Source: Bdellovibrio sp. CG22_combo_CG10-13_8_21_14_all_39_27 (GTDB lineage: Bacteria; Bdellovibrionota; Bacteriovoracia; Bacteriovoracales; Bacteriovoracaceae). From it: a stretch of 64,000 nucleotides of DNA. Made by a program: the position numbers and the translations under genes. The notes below the pieces were generated by a model that did not search any database, was not told where the DNA came from, and was given only the letters and a program-made list of their open reading frames with translations. Numbering within the stretch: position 1 is the first letter of the stretch; every line of letters starts with the position of its first letter. Below, in pieces: positions 7,580-15,782 of this stretch. The stretch covers positions 1 through 64,000 of the forward strand of contig PCTW01000084.1 of assembly GCA_002786715.1 (NCBI GenBank), read 5' to 3'.

Positions 7580-9138
7580 TATTCAACCTTATTCATGGTG
7601 ACTAAGAAGGATTTTGCAAACCCATCCTTTCCCATGAGCGATACAACGTTAATGGAATGAGGATTTCCTCCGAGCTCGTACTCTCCCTGTTGATGAGTAC
7701 CATCATTGTTAGCAGAACTATCACAGAGCTCAATGACTGTTGCCGCAAACCCCTGCTCTCTCGCAATATCCAACAAGCTCATGCCTACTGAAGCATTTTC
7801 TCTAATACCGGTGAGGTCTTCTGCCATCATATTCATTTTTGCTAAGTTTTTATGCGAATCAAGAACAATCGCGGCCGTTCCAGTCGCCCTTAAGAACTCA
7901 CCCATCGCGGAGACATAAGAAGAATCGCTCTCTTCTTCAAACTCACTATCGTCTTCTTGATTTTGTAGCTCACGCATTCTTTGCAGAATTGTATTGATTG
8001 AACTTCGTAGTCCTTCAAAGGCTTCAAATAGATAGCGACTCTCAAGGTTTTTTCTCTTTCCACGAAGAGTATCTTCAATTTGATACTTCATTTCTTCTAT
8101 TGGTCTTAGTGTGAGATAGTAAACAATTCCAAAAAAGACAATCGCCACGATGGCACTTGTCACCAAGGCTTCTAAGTAGGCTTTTGAACTTTTCACAGCT
8201 TCAAGCTGCAAAGACTTTGGTGTAAAGCGAATAGCAATAATTCCGACGGGATCTTCAACACCTGTTCTAGGGTTAAAAACCATAATTGTTTTCGCAATTC
8301 CCACTTCTCCGTCATCTAGCAATTTTTTGAGCTCTCCACGTTTATTAGGATTCTTACTTGTGGCCCAGTTTAATGATTCAACAGAAAAGGTATCCACAAC
8401 ATAGGTATTGAGTTTTTCCATTGGTCGAACAATACGTCCGTTCAAGTCAAAGAGGCGATATGATTTAACACCGTCTTCTTTATCCAAGAAACCTGTATCA
8501 AGAGCATCCAATTGTTTCTGATCGAGGGCCTTACGATTTAATCGAGCAATTTCTTCAGCATAATGGGCTCCACGAAGAGCAACTTCACTCAAAAGAATTC
8601 GCTTTGAATCTTCTAGAACTGGATAAATGGTCAAAGTAATAACCACCACACAAAATATACTGAGAAGAATTCCAAACAAGGCCTTCCATTCATATTCTTC
8701 ATTGATTCCATGGACGACAGGCATAAACTTAAATCGAAAGAGCCACAAAATCTTTGCCGGAAGTGATGCAGGAGGAGATCCTCCTGTTAACCATTCATCT
8801 TCATCCTCTTCTTCTTCAACCTTCTTCTTTTTAATAACAACTTTTTTCTCTTTAACATAAACGACTTGAAGGATGAGATCAGGGAGTGCAATCTTATCGC
8901 CATTTTTAACAGTGGCACGCTTTACAACTTTTCCATTAACAAATGTACCGTTAGAACTACCTAAATCCTGAAGATAACAAACGTCATCAGTTACTGTTAT
9001 TGAAAAATGTTTTTTAGAGACACCATTAACGGTTAATGCAATATCACATGAGTCTTCGCGACCTGCGATATTCTCGCCATTCTCTAGTGGAAATTCCTTT
9101 CCACGCAATTTTCCACCAACTACGACTAACTTATACAT
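7579..9138 (-). CDS. FHA-domain membrane sensor with extracytoplasmic loop and PAS-like domain
   Basis: The 519 residues show an N-terminal FHA domain (about 15-95: GREDSCDIALT, SKKHFSI, DLGSSNGTFVNG). A membrane helix lies near 152-175, a loop of about 155 residues resembling Cache-type sensor loops follows, and a second membrane helix lies near 325-345 (TSAIVAIVFFGIVYYLTL). After a HAMP-like stretch comes a PAS-like domain near 405-500 (GTAAIVLDSHKNLAKMN). This resembles a sensor kinase, but no histidine kinase, GGDEF or methyl-accepting module follows. The FHA domain may therefore be the output. The start overlaps the DUF192 gene by 13 bases. Confidence 0.82.
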   Translation of the reverse strand: MYKLVVVGGKLRGKEFPLENGENIAGREDSCDIALTVNGVSKKHFSITVTDDVCYLQDLGSSNGTFVNGKVVKRATVKNGDKIALPDLILQVVYVKEKKVVIKKKKVEEEEDEDEWLTGGSPPASLPAKILWLFRFKFMPVVHGINEEYEWKALFGILLSIFCVVVITLTIYPVLEDSKRILLSEVALRGAHYAEEIARLNRKALDQKQLDALDTGFLDKEDGVKSYRLFDLNGRIVRPMEKLNTYVVDTFSVESLNWATSKNPNKRGELKKLLDDGEVGIAKTIMVFNPRTGVEDPVGIIAIRFTPKSLQLEAVKSSKAYLEALVTSAIVAIVFFGIVYYLTLRPIEEMKYQIEDTLRGKRKNLESRYLFEAFEGLRSSINTILQRMRELQNQEDDSEFEEESDSSYVSAMGEFLRATGTAAIVLDSHKNLAKMNMMAEDLTGIRENASVGMSLLDIAREQGFAATVIELCDSSANNDGTHQQGEYELGGNPHSINVVSLMGKDGFAKSFLVTMNKVE

Positions 9139-9479
9139 TCTATTTCGACCTTTGTTCCAACCTTAAGTTTCTCTGACATGGTTCCCGCCTTCATCTCCAA
9201 TACTTTGCGTGATTTGAAGTGAATTCGAGTGGCCCTCCAAGGCTTCATATTTTTTTCAATATGAATAATTTCATTATTTTTACTAATAAAAGCGATATCC
9301 AAATTAAATTTCATAAAAAAAGTATGAATCGAATTGCACGGATCAATAAGAAAGCCTTCACAATTTGGCATACTGCTCGCAAACATCAAACCTTTCATGC
9401 GAGAGAGGGTCGATGTTGCGATCACAACATTTTCAACCAATACTTCTCCGTTATGTTCTTTTAGTTTACACATCTTCAT
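9126..9479 (-). CDS. DUF192 family protein
   Basis: The 117-residue protein matches the DUF192 pattern: SRMKGLMF near residue 27, the IHTFFMKFNLDIAFIS core, NMKPWRA, and a C-terminal strand-rich end. The family is widespread, small and of unknown function. Many members carry a signal peptide, but this one does not and is probably cytoplasmic. Its ATG overlaps the stop of tadC by one base (TAATG), and its end overlaps the FHA sensor gene, so it is embedded in the same transcript. DUF192 genes near Tad or secretion loci are something I recall from other deltaproteobacterial genomes. Confidence 0.85.
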   Translation of the reverse strand: MKMCKLKEHNGEVLVENVVIATSTLSRMKGLMFASSMPNCEGFLIDPCNSIHTFFMKFNLDIAFISKNNEIIHIEKNMKPWRATRIHFKSRKVLEMKAGTMSEKLKVGTKVEIECIS

Positions 9480-10378
9480 TATTTCCCCACCACCAGCTCG
9501 AGCATAATAGGCGCTGCCACAATAATAAAAACGGCAGGGACGATAAGGAACAACATTGGGAATAAAATTTTTGTCGCGGCTGTAGCTCCAGCTTTCTCAA
9601 CATCAGAAGACCTCTTTTGACGTATCTCTGCTGAAAGAGCTTTAAGAATCGGTCCAATTGAGGCACCGACTGAATCGGCTGCAATGAGAGTTGCACAAAA
9701 AGAAGATATTTGAATGAGATCAATTCTCCATGACATATTTCTCAAAGCTTCAGCACGGCTTGCTCCGATTTTAATTTCCTTCATGAGAATTTCAAATTCT
9801 TGAGTGAGTGGACTTGGCTTTGCTTTCTCCACAACTTTCGCCATGGCTGCCACGAAATCCAAACCTGCTTCAACTGATAAGGCCAACATGTCGACAGCAA
9901 ATGGCATTGATCTCATCACTTCATTTTGTCTATTCTTGATTGTTCCATCAATCCACAAGTCTGGATAAAAGAATCCAAAACCTGAGATTAAGGGAATGTA
10001 ACTCAGTGGCCAGTCGGCTTCAATAAACCAACGCACTCCGAAGAATACAATTGGGAATCCTAGGATGAGAAATAATTTGAAAGAAAAGAAATCTTCAGGT
10101 GTCAGAATTTCAGTTAGACCAGCAGAAGCTAATTTTCTTTTATATTTTTCTCGTATTTTTTTCTTACTCTTCATTGAAGAGACAATGGGAGTTACATATC
10201 GTTTGAAGAATGGACGAGAGTAACGAAGAATGACGCCTTGTTGATTAACAGAATCTTGAACAGTTGCTTGCTGTTCTAATTTTTCTTGTGCCTTATATTC
10301 GCTCTCATCGAGAAACATCATACTCGTCACGATAAACACCGCAACTCCGAACAAAATGAGCGAGGCCCATAAAAGCAT
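9479..10378 (-). CDS. tadC: TadC-like type II secretion F domain membrane protein
   Basis: This 299-residue inner-membrane protein has an N-terminal helix, a basic segment, two close membrane helices near 105-155 and a C-terminal hydrophobic pair (ILFPMLFLIVPAVFIIVAAPIML). The T2SF core MPFAVDMLALSVEAGLDFVAAM is present, followed by a second cytoplasmic helix block with AEIRQKRSSDVEKAG. This is the TadC form of the platform protein used with a TadA ATPase in Flp/Tad pilus assembly. Neither tadB nor the ATPase lies upstream: nagZ is there, so the gene is separated from a full Tad locus. It heads the DUF192/FHA/PP2C operon. Confidence 0.88.
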   Translation of the reverse strand: MLLWASLILFGVAVFIVTSMMFLDESEYKAQEKLEQQATVQDSVNQQGVILRYSRPFFKRYVTPIVSSMKSKKKIREKYKRKLASAGLTEILTPEDFFSFKLFLILGFPIVFFGVRWFIEADWPLSYIPLISGFGFFYPDLWIDGTIKNRQNEVMRSMPFAVDMLALSVEAGLDFVAAMAKVVEKAKPSPLTQEFEILMKEIKIGASRAEALRNMSWRIDLIQISSFCATLIAADSVGASIGPILKALSAEIRQKRSSDVEKAGATAATKILFPMLFLIVPAVFIIVAAPIMLELVVGK

Positions 10379-10398
10379 AAATTTCTCCTACTTACCTA

Positions 10399-10404
10399 AG
10401 TATA
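10399..10404 (-). promoter_or_regulatory. Possible -10 element upstream of tadC
   Basis: The minus strand carries TATACT, one mismatch from TATAAT, 21 bases before the tadC ATG. The AGGAG ribosome site follows, 6 bases before the start. No good -35 box is visible at the right distance. This is weak evidence that the tadC/FHA operon has its own promoter. Confidence 0.25.
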
Positions 10405-10450
10405 GGATAACAAAAGGATTTGATTATTTGCGTTGAGAGGAAAGGAATAC

Positions 10451-11548
10451 CTAGGCGCGGACCTCTCCAGAGGCCACTTTCAGTTGATTGATTCTCTCAA
10501 CCAACTCTTCAATGAGGATCTGATTGGCGCGAACTCCAATTTTTTTCGAAATTTCTGGTATATAAACCGGGCGGTATTCAGCAAAGTAGGTCTTTTTGCA
10601 ATTTAATACCCGATCAATTTTGGCCTTAAAGGTCTCATTCTTGATCTTTTTAGTTCGCTTTGCTTCTTTTAAAGCTTCAACCGCCAACATCGCCTTATCC
10701 ATATCTTTATACTCGATAATGTCGCAACCAGCGGCGATCGTCATGACTGCCGCTTCTTCATATGTCCAACGATCGACAATTGCTTTCATCGTCATATCAT
10801 CTGAAATAATAATTTTGGTATATCGCAATTCTTTTCGTAAAAGATTGTAGGCGTGCGGAGAAAGCGTTGTTGGCAAATCAGGGTCAATGCAATCAACTTG
10901 AAGATGCGCCATCATAATAAATTCGACTCTCGATTTGATCGCCTTTATAAAGGGTTGAAATTCATTTTGGCGAAGTTCATCCAGTGTTTTTTTGATAATA
11001 GGTAGATCATAGTGAGAATCTTTTGTGGTGTCTCCATGGCCAGGAAAGTGCTTTGAACAAGCAAGGAGTCCATTTGTTTGAAAACCCCTGATAACAGATG
11101 AAGAAAACTTAGAAACAACTTCATGATTATTTCCGAATGAACGATCACCGATAACTTTATTGTTGGGATTGGTCCAAACATCACATACGGGAGCAAGATC
11201 AAGATTCACACCAACAGCAGTTAGTTCATCAGCAATAATTTTTGCGACATTATAAACGACTTTTGGAGAATCCAATCGAGCAACATCAAACATACTTGGT
11301 ATAACATTAAAGGGAGTTTTAAATCTTTGAACACGCCCCCCCTCTTGGTCTACTGAAATAAAAAGAGGATATTCTTTTCTCAGAACTTGAATAGAGTTGA
11401 TGAGTTCTGCAACCTGTGCAGGAGACTCATAGTTTTGAGCAAAGAGTACAACTCCTCCAATATTTTCTTCTTCTAAAAATTTTTTCTCTTCTGTCGTTAA
11501 GCTTGTTCCGCTAATTCCAGTAAAAACGAGTTGTCCAATCTCACTCAT
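10451..11548 (-). CDS. nagZ: Beta-N-acetylhexosaminidase, glycoside hydrolase family 3
   Basis: This enzyme removes N-acetylglucosamine from anhydromuropeptides in peptidoglycan recycling, normally in the cytoplasm. Clear family marks are VDQEGGRVQRF near residue 70, the KHFPGHGDTTKDSHYDLP loop with the catalytic histidine-aspartate dyad near 165-180, and ISDDMTMKAI with the nucleophile aspartate near 245. There is no signal peptide. The ATG at 11548 is chosen over an upstream in-frame TTG because a run of five G lies 5 bases before it. This gives 365 residues, slightly longer than E. coli NagZ because of the C-terminal tail. Confidence 0.92.
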   Translation of the reverse strand: MSEIGQLVFTGISGTSLTTEEKKFLEEENIGGVVLFAQNYESPAQVAELINSIQVLRKEYPLFISVDQEGGRVQRFKTPFNVIPSMFDVARLDSPKVVYNVAKIIADELTAVGVNLDLAPVCDVWTNPNNKVIGDRSFGNNHEVVSKFSSSVIRGFQTNGLLACSKHFPGHGDTTKDSHYDLPIIKKTLDELRQNEFQPFIKAIKSRVEFIMMAHLQVDCIDPDLPTTLSPHAYNLLRKELRYTKIIISDDMTMKAIVDRWTYEEAAVMTIAAGCDIIEYKDMDKAMLAVEALKEAKRTKKIKNETFKAKIDRVLNCKKTYFAEYRPVYIPEISKKIGVRANQILIEELVERINQLKVASGEVRA

Positions 11549-11659
11549 TAATTCCCCCAATTGGAATTCATTTTACCTAAACTATTGTTTTAAACCTAGT
11601 TCAATATGATAAAGTCATTGTTGACTAAATTGATTGGTGTCATTTCGACTACACTTGAA

Positions 11660-12421
11660 TTAATTAACTGTAAGACCTTGAGAAACCCAAAACTTTTTTA
11701 TCATTTCTTGTTTCCCATTGAGGAAATAGAAAATGGATTGACCAGAGAAATTGAGAGAATAACGCTTCTCTCCCTGTGGATTGGTACCATCATAGACAAG
11801 TTGGGCCCTTATGAGAGGAGAATCCTCGACTCCAATATACTGTTCTTGAAAGAATGGATATCCCTCAACAATTAAATAAAAATTCATCGTCCCCGTTTGG
11901 GCCTTAATAGATTTTGAAATAAATCCCGTTTGCTTGGCGCATTCCATAATTTGACCCAAGTAGCACATCAAGATGGCATCCTTTGGCAGCGGAAGAGACT
12001 TACTTCCATTCCATTGTTTTTCAGGACTTTCTAACTTGAGGTCTAATGTTTTCGATTTGGGATTGAGCTTAATTTCAGTGAAGTATTTTTTGCCTTCAAA
12101 CCAGACAGTGTACTGCGAGATCTCTGGACGACTCAATGACACTTCTTTGACTCGACCGGGATTAGAAAAAATTACTGCCTGCTCTAAAACTTTCCCCTCT
12201 GTATCGCGGGCCTTGACCTGATACTTTGTAATGAGACGATTATTTTTCTTCACATAATTTGACTGATGAGTGTATTCAAATACGCCTGATTTATCTGTAA
12301 GTGTGTAAGTATGAGAACTTTTTACTTTGCTTGTTGGCACTTGATCTTGAGTTCTCTTAAAAAAGGAACAACCTGCTAGCAGCAGAACAATGAAAAGATT
12401 AATTGCCTTTGAAATCTTCAA
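11660..12421 (-). CDS. Predicted lipoprotein of unknown function
   Basis: The product begins with a basic residue and a hydrophobic stretch, then the lipobox LLAG-C near residue 18, so it is a predicted lipoprotein of about 253 residues. The rest is rich in beta-strand-like alternating patterns with no family I recognise. The start appears to be TTG at 12421, because no ATG precedes the signal peptide. A GAGG site lies 7 bases before this TTG. The gene overlaps the end of the PilZ gene by 23 bases, so it is coupled to the mreB operon and may act in the envelope. Confidence 0.72.
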   Translation of the reverse strand: MKISKAINLFIVLLLAGCSFFKRTQDQVPTSKVKSSHTYTLTDKSGVFEYTHQSNYVKKNNRLITKYQVKARDTEGKVLEQAVIFSNPGRVKEVSLSRPEISQYTVWFEGKKYFTEIKLNPKSKTLDLKLESPEKQWNGSKSLPLPKDAILMCYLGQIMECAKQTGFISKSIKAQTGTMNFYLIVEGYPFFQEQYIGVEDSPLIRAQLVYDGTNPQGEKRYSLNFSGQSIFYFLNGKQEMIKKFWVSQGLTVN

Positions 12422-13253
12422 ATTCGCGCCTCATTGAATCTAATTTCTCAGATGAGTGGATAATACTATTAATTTTCTGGGCCAAGCTCGCTTGCGGATG
12501 ATACGTCATTCCCACTTTGAAAAGTGATTCCGTTGCTTTGCTTTGATCACTTGAAAGATAATCGACGACATAGACTGTTTTAGCTCCTTGAATTTTGAAA
12601 ACAGAATCTTCAAAGAGAACAGTTAAGTCTGCATTTTTCAAATTTTCAAAATAGGCTTTATGCGCAGACTGTACCAAAAAAGCAGCACCACTAACCGAAA
12701 TGTCCAAGACTCGAAAGTCTGTTAAGTGGTGGCATTCCCCAATATGAGAAGCCAATCGTTCTAAAAGTTTTTCTTTTTGCTGACTTTTAAAATTATCATA
12801 ACCTTTCTCTACATTCTTATTCAGTTGAACAATATTCGTCGCTTCCTTCACACTTTCAGGTATTTCAAAAAAGGCATAAACTTTATGATGCGGAAAAGTT
12901 AGCAGTCGAGTATTTATGCGAGACTCTGTTCGATAAACAGGCTCTTCAATCACAAATTCAAAACCATCATCTTCAAACTTGCTAATCTTGCCTTCACTGA
13001 AGTAAGCAAGTTCATTGAGTTCAAAATTTATATACAAAGTTTTTCCAATCAGGGTTGTTTCAATTTCAGCTTTCTCACTGAAAAAAACCATTGTTATTCG
13101 TGATTCTTTTTTGAGAACTCTGACCTGCTTACATTTATAAGAAACAGAATCTTTTCCTTTCGCCCAAAGCTTGATCTCAATTTTCTCTTTCACCAAACGA
13201 TGAAATTTACTGATGATCTCGGCAATTTCTAATTTGACGAAATTGTTTTCCAA
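12399..13253 (-). CDS. PilZ-domain-like protein
   Basis: The 284 residues include an N-terminal beta-rich half and a C-terminal half with a PilZ-like signature: R-x-x-x-R (RTESRINTR, about 101-109) and, further on, LDISVSGAAFLV near 180. In PilZ domains the arginines and the D/N-x-S-x-x-G motif bind cyclic di-GMP. The spacing between them here is wider than usual, so binding is uncertain. The start is a TTG at 13253 with AAGGA 6 bases upstream. It lies 25 bases after the mreB stop, suggesting a role linked to cell shape or wall growth. Confidence 0.72.
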   Translation of the reverse strand: MENNFVKLEIAEIISKFHRLVKEKIEIKLWAKGKDSVSYKCKQVRVLKKESRITMVFFSEKAEIETTLIGKTLYINFELNELAYFSEGKISKFEDDGFEFVIEEPVYRTESRINTRLLTFPHHKVYAFFEIPESVKEATNIVQLNKNVEKGYDNFKSQQKEKLLERLASHIGECHHLTDFRVLDISVSGAAFLVQSAHKAYFENLKNADLTVLFEDSVFKIQGAKTVYVVDYLSSDQSKATESLFKVGMTYHPQASLAQKINSIIHSSEKLDSMRREFEDFKGN

Positions 13254-13278
13254 GAAACGTCCTTTATTCTTACAAAAA

Positions 13279-14316
13279 TTAAGTCAAGCTTGCGACTTGT
13301 CTTAGCAATTCAAGCGATTCGAGAGCCTTTCCACAACCTCTCACGACACAAGTGAGTGGATCTTCAGCTAAAGAAACAGGCAATCCCGTTTTCTCTTTAA
13401 TCAGAACATCAAGGTTTGCTAATAAGGCTCCACCACCAGCGAGAATAATACCGTTATCAACGATATCGGCAGCTAGTTCAGGAGGAGTTTTTTCAAGAGA
13501 TATTTTTATGGCTTCCACCACTTCTGCTATAGGATCAGACAACGCGTCTCTAATTTCATCTGAAGTCACTTCAATAATTTTCGGAGCACCAGCAATAAGG
13601 TCGCGACCTTTCACTTCCATACTCTTAACTTCATCATCAAATGGATAAGCATTACCAATGGCAATTTTAATTTGCTCTGCCGTTCTTTCACCTACGAGTA
13701 GTGAATATTTCTTTTTAATATACTGAGCGATGGCTTCATCAAACTTATCACCCGCAACACGAACTGATTTTGAATAAACAATTCCACCGAGAGAAATCAC
13801 GGCCACTTCAGTAGTACCACCACCAATATCGACAATCATGTTCCCTGATGGTTCAGTGATTGGAAGACCTGCACCAATGGCAGCGGCCATCGGCTCTTCA
13901 ATCAAATAAACTTCGCGAGCACCAGCTTGTTCAGCTGATTCTTTAACAGCTCTTTTCTCCACCTGAGTAATACCAAATGGAATACAGATAACGATTCTAG
14001 GCTTAATTAGTTTTGAACCTGGAAGTGCTTTCTGAATAAAGTAACGAAGCATAGCTTGAGTCACTTCAAAGTCGGCAATAACGCCATCTTTCATGGGGCG
14101 AATAGCTTTAATTGAGCCAGGAGTTCTTCCCAACATTTCTTTGGCCTCCTTACCGACGGCCAAAACTTTATTGATTCCTTTCATTCCTTGGTGAACCGCC
14201 ACTACTGATGGTTCGTTAACAACGATCCCCTTATCTCTTACGTAGACGAGACAGTTGGCCGTACCAAGATCAATTGCTAAGTCATTTGAAAACCAATCCA
14301 AGAACTTTTTAAACAT
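13279..14316 (-). CDS. mreB: Rod-shape-determining protein MreB
   Basis: This 345-residue bacterial actin polymerises with ATP under the inner membrane and guides side-wall peptidoglycan synthesis. It starts with an amphipathic membrane-binding stretch (MFKKFLDWF). The actin phosphate loops follow: [10 protein letters not shown] near residue 17, [13 protein letters not shown] near 165, and the adenosine motif [10 protein letters not shown] near 290. Length and motifs are canonical. The usual partners mreC and mreD are not adjacent; instead a PilZ protein and a lipoprotein follow on the same strand. Confidence 0.97.
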   Translation of the reverse strand: MFKKFLDWFSNDLAIDLGTANCLVYVRDKGIVVNEPSVVAVHQGMKGINKVLAVGKEAKEMLGRTPGSIKAIRPMKDGVIADFEVTQAMLRYFIQKALPGSKLIKPRIVICIPFGITQVEKRAVKESAEQAGAREVYLIEEPMAAAIGAGLPITEPSGNMIVDIGGGTTEVAVISLGGIVYSKSVRVAGDKFDEAIAQYIKKKYSLLVGERTAEQIKIAIGNAYPFDDEVKSMEVKGRDLIAGAPKIIEVTSDEIRDALSDPIAEVVEAIKISLEKTPPELAADIVDNGIILAGGGALLANLDVLIKEKTGLPVSLAEDPLTCVVRGCGKALESLELLRQVASLT

Positions 14317-14416
14317 AGAAGACTTCCTTATCTGCGACGTTTTTCACGTCCTCGAGACCTTGGCCGTACATGGCGCGTCAAGAGCTTTTCTATTAATAAA
14401 CAATTAGCCTAATAAA

Positions 14417-14445
14417 ATTTAACATTTGAGACCGATTTCTGACAA
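14417..14445 (-). promoter_or_regulatory. Candidate promoter for mreB operon
   Basis: On the minus strand TTGTCA (14445-14440) is followed after 17 bases by TTAAAT (14422-14417). The -35 has one and the -10 two mismatches to the sigma-70 consensus. This predicts a leader of about 95 bases before mreB, which contains a small hairpin GACGT-GAAAA-ACGTC. Confidence 0.35.
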
Positions 14446-14497
14446 GAAAGAACTCTTTTTAACCCATTAATAACTTAAGATTAATAAATGATCGGAC

Positions 14498-14527
14498 TTG
14501 TCAATTTTCAATAGCTTCGGCTATAGT
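14498..14527 (+). promoter_or_regulatory. Sigma-70 type promoter for the small basic gene
   Basis: TTGTCA at 14498-14503 and TATAGT at 14522-14527 are separated by 18 bases; each box has a single mismatch to consensus. Transcription would start near 14534, about 45 bases before the ATG at 14579. An ATAGC-TTCG-GCTAT hairpin sequence (14511-14524) overlaps the spacer and -10 box and may be chance. Confidence 0.6.
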
Positions 14528-14578
14528 CAGTTTCCTAAGTAAAATTATCAACTCAATGCATCATAACAGGAGCTAAAA

Positions 14579-14686
14579 ATGGGAAGAGGTCGTAAGCAGT
14601 TAGCAATTAAAATGAGCCGTAGAAAAAGCCAAATGAAGAAAAAGATGAGAATCAAGAAGGCCATCGCTAAAGGTAAAGCTAAGTAA
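14579..14686 (+). CDS. 35-residue highly basic protein, function unknown
   Basis: The ATG at 14579 opens a 35-codon frame ending in TAA. The product has 18 lysines or arginines and no acidic residue: it begins MGRGRKQLAIKMSRRK and ends AIAKGKAK. An AGGAG ribosome site 7 bases upstream and a near-consensus promoter at 14498 make it a real gene in my view. The composition suggests a nucleic-acid-binding or ribosome-associated peptide. It does not match bL34, bL36 or bTHX. It is divergent from mreB and convergent with the HprK-like gene, ending 1 base before that gene's stop. Confidence 0.75.
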   Translation: MGRGRKQLAIKMSRRKSQMKKKMRIKKAIAKGKAK

Positions 14687-14687
14687 T

Positions 14688-15689
14688 CTAAAGCTCTGAG
14701 AGGACCTTTTTAATCAGAGACGCGTTCTTTGTATGATCAGGTCCTCTGTAAAGCCGATAGCATGGGTTTTCTCTAACTAATGCTATCGCTAAAAAAAGTC
14801 GGTTAAAACCAATCTTCATCACTCTCATTAAATCGAGAAGAGCAAAGCTCCAATAAAACTCAATAATCTGAGGCAAACCGATTCCAATAACCATTTCTTT
14901 CCACAAGTAGTAAAAAGCCAATCCCTTATTCACAACCTCGATCTTCGAATCATTTTCTGAAGGTGCACCAAAGATAAGAACTTTTTTGGAAAGGACACTT
15001 GTTTCAACGGTCAAAGCTATTTCATTGCTTCCTAATAAATACTTTGCTCCGTATCCACTACGATTGAGCTTAACGAGAGGTTCAGTCAAAAATGGATAAT
15101 CTTGTGGTAGCTCACTTTTGCCAATTCGAAAGGGATAGGGATGAACATTTCGTTTTGTATCTACTAATGGGGTATCATCAGAAACAAAACGAAACTCGCG
15201 ATCCTTTAAAAGTTCAAGCAAGAGAGTAGATTTTCCACCTCCAACTGGCATTAAAATCAATGCGACTTTATCTTTGAGGGAAACCGCGCAGGCGTGAATC
15301 TTATGAAGGCCTTCGAGGTCTAACATTTTGCCCGTGCGAGATGAAATTAGCTGTAAAACAAGGTCGTGAAGTCGATCATTATTACTGGCCTGAATCAGAC
15401 CTCTTTCCGCTTGATAATCGTATTCAACCAGAGCTCCATCAAAATACTCAACTCTTCTTACCAATTCCTTATCTAGAACTTGGGCTTGCTTGGTTTTAAA
15501 ACTAAATTGAAAATGATCGTGACGAAATTTAGGTTGATCATTATTTTCGAGTTTTATTTTCATCTTAAATTTTGCATTTTCGAGAGGGGGAAACCATGAA
15601 AAATCATGCTGAATTAGCTTTATTAAATCTTCGTTTGGAGCTTCGAGCTCAACTTGGAAGTAAGATGTTTGTATTAGGCTTTTGAACAT
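14688..15689 (-). CDS. HPr-kinase-like P-loop protein
   Basis: The 333 residues contain a nucleotide-binding core like the C-terminal domain of HPr kinase: ALILMPVGGGKSTLL (a P-loop) near residue 145, then FRFVSDDTPLV near 172. The first position of the A/G-x4-GK-S/T pattern is methionine, an atypical Walker A. The domain lies after about 130 residues of unassigned N-terminal sequence. Proteins of this group often lie near polysaccharide or peptide-export genes, and here a glycosyltransferase is divergent 93 bases away. The substrate is unknown, and it is unlikely to be a true HPr kinase. Confidence 0.68.
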   Translation of the reverse strand: MFKSLIQTSYFQVELEAPNEDLIKLIQHDFSWFPPLENAKFKMKIKLENNDQPKFRHDHFQFSFKTKQAQVLDKELVRRVEYFDGALVEYDYQAERGLIQASNNDRLHDLVLQLISSRTGKMLDLEGLHKIHACAVSLKDKVALILMPVGGGKSTLLLELLKDREFRFVSDDTPLVDTKRNVHPYPFRIGKSELPQDYPFLTEPLVKLNRSGYGAKYLLGSNEIALTVETSVLSKKVLIFGAPSENDSKIEVVNKGLAFYYLWKEMVIGIGLPQIIEFYWSFALLDLMRVMKIGFNRLFLAIALVRENPCYRLYRGPDHTKNASLIKKVLSEL

Positions 15690-15782
15690 ACTTTATTTTA
15701 ACTTTTTAATCTAAAAGTGCTACTACTCAAATGATCAATCTATTGCACAAAAGTCTATATAAGTGCATCATTATAGCAATAT

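Noticed and set aside
14511-14524. ATAGC-TTCG-GCTAT hairpin as an RNA element
   Set aside because: It lies in the promoter spacer and -10 box, upstream of the predicted transcription start, so it would not be in the mRNA; a 5-bp repeat may be chance.
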